Below are positions 61,533-64,000 of a DNA stretch of 64,000 nucleotides, one piece after another. The DNA is from Micropterix aruncella (taxonomy: Eukaryota > Arthropoda > Insecta > Lepidoptera > Micropterigidae). The notes beneath the pieces are model-generated. The model made no database searches and was not told the DNA's origin. It worked only from the letters and a program-made list of their open reading frames with translations. Each line of letters opens with the position of its first letter. Within the stretch, counting starts at the first letter, position 1. The stretch spans positions 38,704,284-38,768,283 of the forward strand of contig OX155980.1 in the NCBI GenBank assembly GCA_944548615.1. The letters run 5' to 3'. The position numbers and the translations under genes are program-made.

Positions 61533-62533
61533 AAATGAACTGAATAGATCATGGTAACTAATTATGTTCATTGGTGGTTTTGGTAGATAGTTTGCGGGAC
61601 TAGTAGACTTTAACTGTTTAAGGTACATTTAGTTTTGCCTTCCATTTGCACCCTTGTGCGGTTTGAGTTTGGAAACCACTTGTCCCTGTTGTTGTTAGTC
61701 TAACACTATTACACTCACACAATACCTTTACTTCAATTGTGACATGGCTGTGCAATTCTCTCCCTCCTCCCGTTTATTGCACACTGTTCTTACGGAGTGC
61801 CTATACTTATAGTTATTACGCTCGGGCAATTTAGCGAACAAAACATTCGTTATTCTTGGACTTTATTGTTTGTCTAGAATACCGTCGCGAATGTTTCAGA
61901 ATGCGTAAACAACTAAGTTATTTTCACCACTACGCAGCCGCCTTTAAAGTAATGCTAAGTCAATTATTTGTTCTTAGGCGGAAACAATGAGAATAACAAA
62001 GCATCGAACAGTACTTTGTATACTACAATGTACGCCGGTGCTCCTTTACTGCAGCAATTTCGGTCTTGTCATTTCCAGCAAATATGTCGTATGAATTTCA
62101 ATAAAATATTATGTGATAAAATAAAATATGTAAATGTATATTCGCTATTTTCCCAGTTTAGAAGAACATTGCGAATAACCACAAGTCTGATACCGACATA
62201 TTTTGTGGTCAATGTGTCATCACCTTCCGCCACAGCTGGTCGGTCAGTAACGAGAGGCGGTCGGTTAGAACCTTAGAGGTTCGTGACGTCTGGAAAATCG
62301 GCCTGAACCACATCAATAATAATACTTTACTGAAAAAAAAACGATTCAGAACAGTTGAATTCTAATATTTAACTTTTTCCCAAGACCTTTTTAAAATAAT
62401 TTTAGTGGTTTTGAATTCAATTAGACAAACTTGGCGAATGCTGGATTAGTTTTTAAAAGGTCCACTTATAGGCTAAAGCCACTTGCCGTGACGGTGATAT
62501 TATGATTCTGCTATAAAGTATGTATGGATAGGT
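61533..62533. other. Stretch without recognised gene
   Basis: A + frame of 102 codons (61968-62276) has no known motif. Otherwise nothing is seen. Confidence 0.35.
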
Positions 62534-63257
62534 TGGTAGCGAACGGCTTCGTGCAGCTTGGGCCACAAGATCCTGTTTGTTCTCGGATTGGCTCAACTCA
62601 CGATTCAGCTCCCATTCAGAAACCTCCTCGTGCGGAAGGCTACCCCGGGTAAGACTCTCGCGTCTCAGGCCACACAAGCTGGTGGACCGGTTTCTCCTGG
62701 TGGGATTGAATCGCGGCGCAAACGGTCGTTTGCGCACCGTTCGGCGTCGCCAATCGGTTGTGCACTCTGACTAATTGCTAAAGGAGTCTGGAGACTATGA
62801 AAATATTCTCCAGCGGCAGCGGAGAGGATGTTGACCTGCTGTCATGCCACTCTTAAAATGACTTTTAGCCACCGATCCCGTGTGGTACTACGGGCAAAGG
62901 ACGCCCAGGTCTGCAATAAATCCAAACTGAATTACCGCTGTAATACAGCAGGTAGAGTCCGCGTAAACGACTTCGGATCCGTAACCAGTCGGGAGGACGA
63001 ACGTATTCTGAAGGTTAACTCTAGATGGAGATATACTACCAAAATTTGGTAGTTAGGGGGCGGGGCTGCCCGCTGGTTACCTTTCCCGGTGCCTCGCCGT
63101 AAGGCGTTGGCCTCTAACGGGCTTGTCGGCGGAGCTAGACAGTAGATTGTCTTGTCTCTAAGTCTTCTACGTTCATCTCACGGCTGAAAGAACTATCGCA
63201 TATCGTTATACCAGCCTGTGGTGACGGGTTGGCTCGCTGTAGTCGACACCGCCCTCT
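62534..63257 (+). mobile_element. S-family retroposed element, copy S6
   Basis: A 724-bp full-length copy flanked by the 13-bp duplication TGTATGGATAGGT (62521-62533 and 63258-63270). It begins GGTAGCGAACGGCTTCGTGC, shares CGTGCAGCTTGGGCCACAAG with S3, and ends at GTCGACACCGCCCTCT like S4. The equal length and start of S3 and S6 define the full-length unit. Confidence 0.88.
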
Positions 63258-63270
63258 TGTATGGATAGGT

Positions 63271-64000
63271 AGTCAGACACCCAAGGTAATATGTAAACAA
63301 ACAATTAATATACTTCAATTCGTTTTATATGGCGAGAAATCCATGGACGAAAAATCATGACAAAAATGATCTTTTTGTGGGGATCATAAGAATCGATATA
63401 GAGATATGAAATTAACAAATCTTTTCTCAGTCAAAGTAAAACACTCTAAAGTAGTCCTAACAAATTGAAAATCTTTCAAACTTTACTAATATTTTACTAA
63501 AATTAGGCAAAATCACTTGGTTGATATTTTTGGGGACTTCTATTCTTTTGTTTTTTTTTGTGTATTTTTCTAAAAAACTAATGATCTTTAAAAGTTTCTC
63601 ATTCATTTTAAAGAATTCTTCAAGTTCTCCTAACTTAGTACTATTTACAAGAGCCATTTTCTTAAGAAACCACATCCTTTACAACCACTTTCCTAAGAAA
63701 AAAACATAATAATTAAAAACATATTGTAGTTTTTAATTATAAATTTAATTATAAAATCGTCTAGTGTACTTGGGACCTCGAAGTGAAGTTTGGCAGAAAG
63801 ATGCTATTTGCAGAGCATATCGATAAGGTTATAGTGTTATATTCACGGCTTCATCAGACTTAAAATTTCGAGAGACGTTGAAGCTTTTATTTATGTATAA
63901 TGAGCTGGAAGAGAAAGGAGCTCCATATGTAAGAAGCTAAATCGATTTCGCTTCAGCTCCCTGGAATGCGCAAGAATATAAATGTACATATACCTTATTG
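63271..64000. other. AT-rich stretch to window end
   Basis: No gene recognised. Overlapping frames on both strands at 63457-63709 arise from a T/A-rich run. Confidence 0.4.

Overview
The window is eukaryotic nuclear DNA. It is AT-rich, almost entirely non-coding, and packed with transposable-element copies. The element types suggest an insect, most likely a moth or butterfly: fragments with the ACTAGCTGACCCG terminus, mariner-like and pogo-like DNA elements, Jockey- and CR1/Daphne-type LINE pieces, and long (AT)n tracts. The species call is inference.

The one host gene I recognise is the first coding exon of luna, the insect KLF6/KLF7 transcription factor (6953-7054, + strand). It follows a GC-rich promoter/5'UTR island at about 6280-6952. 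The exon has exactly 34 codons, ends in phase 0 at a consensus donor, and matches the N-terminus of vertebrate KLF6/7. I see no further luna exon, so most of the remaining 57 kb is probably luna intron 1. The zinc fingers should lie downstream of the window.

The intron and the upstream flank carry three multicopy families that I defined from the sequence. (1) 'S' elements: six copies of about 0.58-0.73 kb, each flanked by 8-16 bp target-site duplications, with no poly(A) tail and with mosaic modules (1417, 10312, 15581, 25005, 41132, 62534). (2) 'A' elements: six copies of about 590 bp with a large internal hairpin and GCTATTGCATAGC-type ends (12783, 14825, 23620, 28541, 33623 inverted, 34576). 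(3) 'C' elements: six full or partial copies with a terminal GGAAAGT hairpin and a GTGTCACCCC end, resembling Helentron/DINE-1 elements in layout (691, 5780, 9570, 47988, 51830, 61087).

Single elements include a nearly readable non-LTR retrotransposon (55413-58071, RT with FADD), a related decayed copy on the minus strand near 13.5-14.0 kb, two Jockey-like relics (32.3-32.9 kb and 53.3-54.4 kb), a 1,116-bp pogo-like element with TA duplications (30684-31799), a mariner-family internal-deletion derivative (41945-42481), a mariner transposase relic (49740-50080), a 274-bp MITE (44678-44951), a second inverted-repeat element (4371-4610) and a 5S rRNA-like sequence of 120 nt (40065-40184). Around 36.8-38.9 kb there are very long (AT)n tracts flanking a 297-bp duplication that differs at one base.

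One 223-codon open frame (27471-26800, minus) is longer than chance easily explains, and I could not identify it. The remaining stretches are AT-rich DNA in which I see no gene. No tRNA, CRISPR array, operon or bacterial feature was seen.
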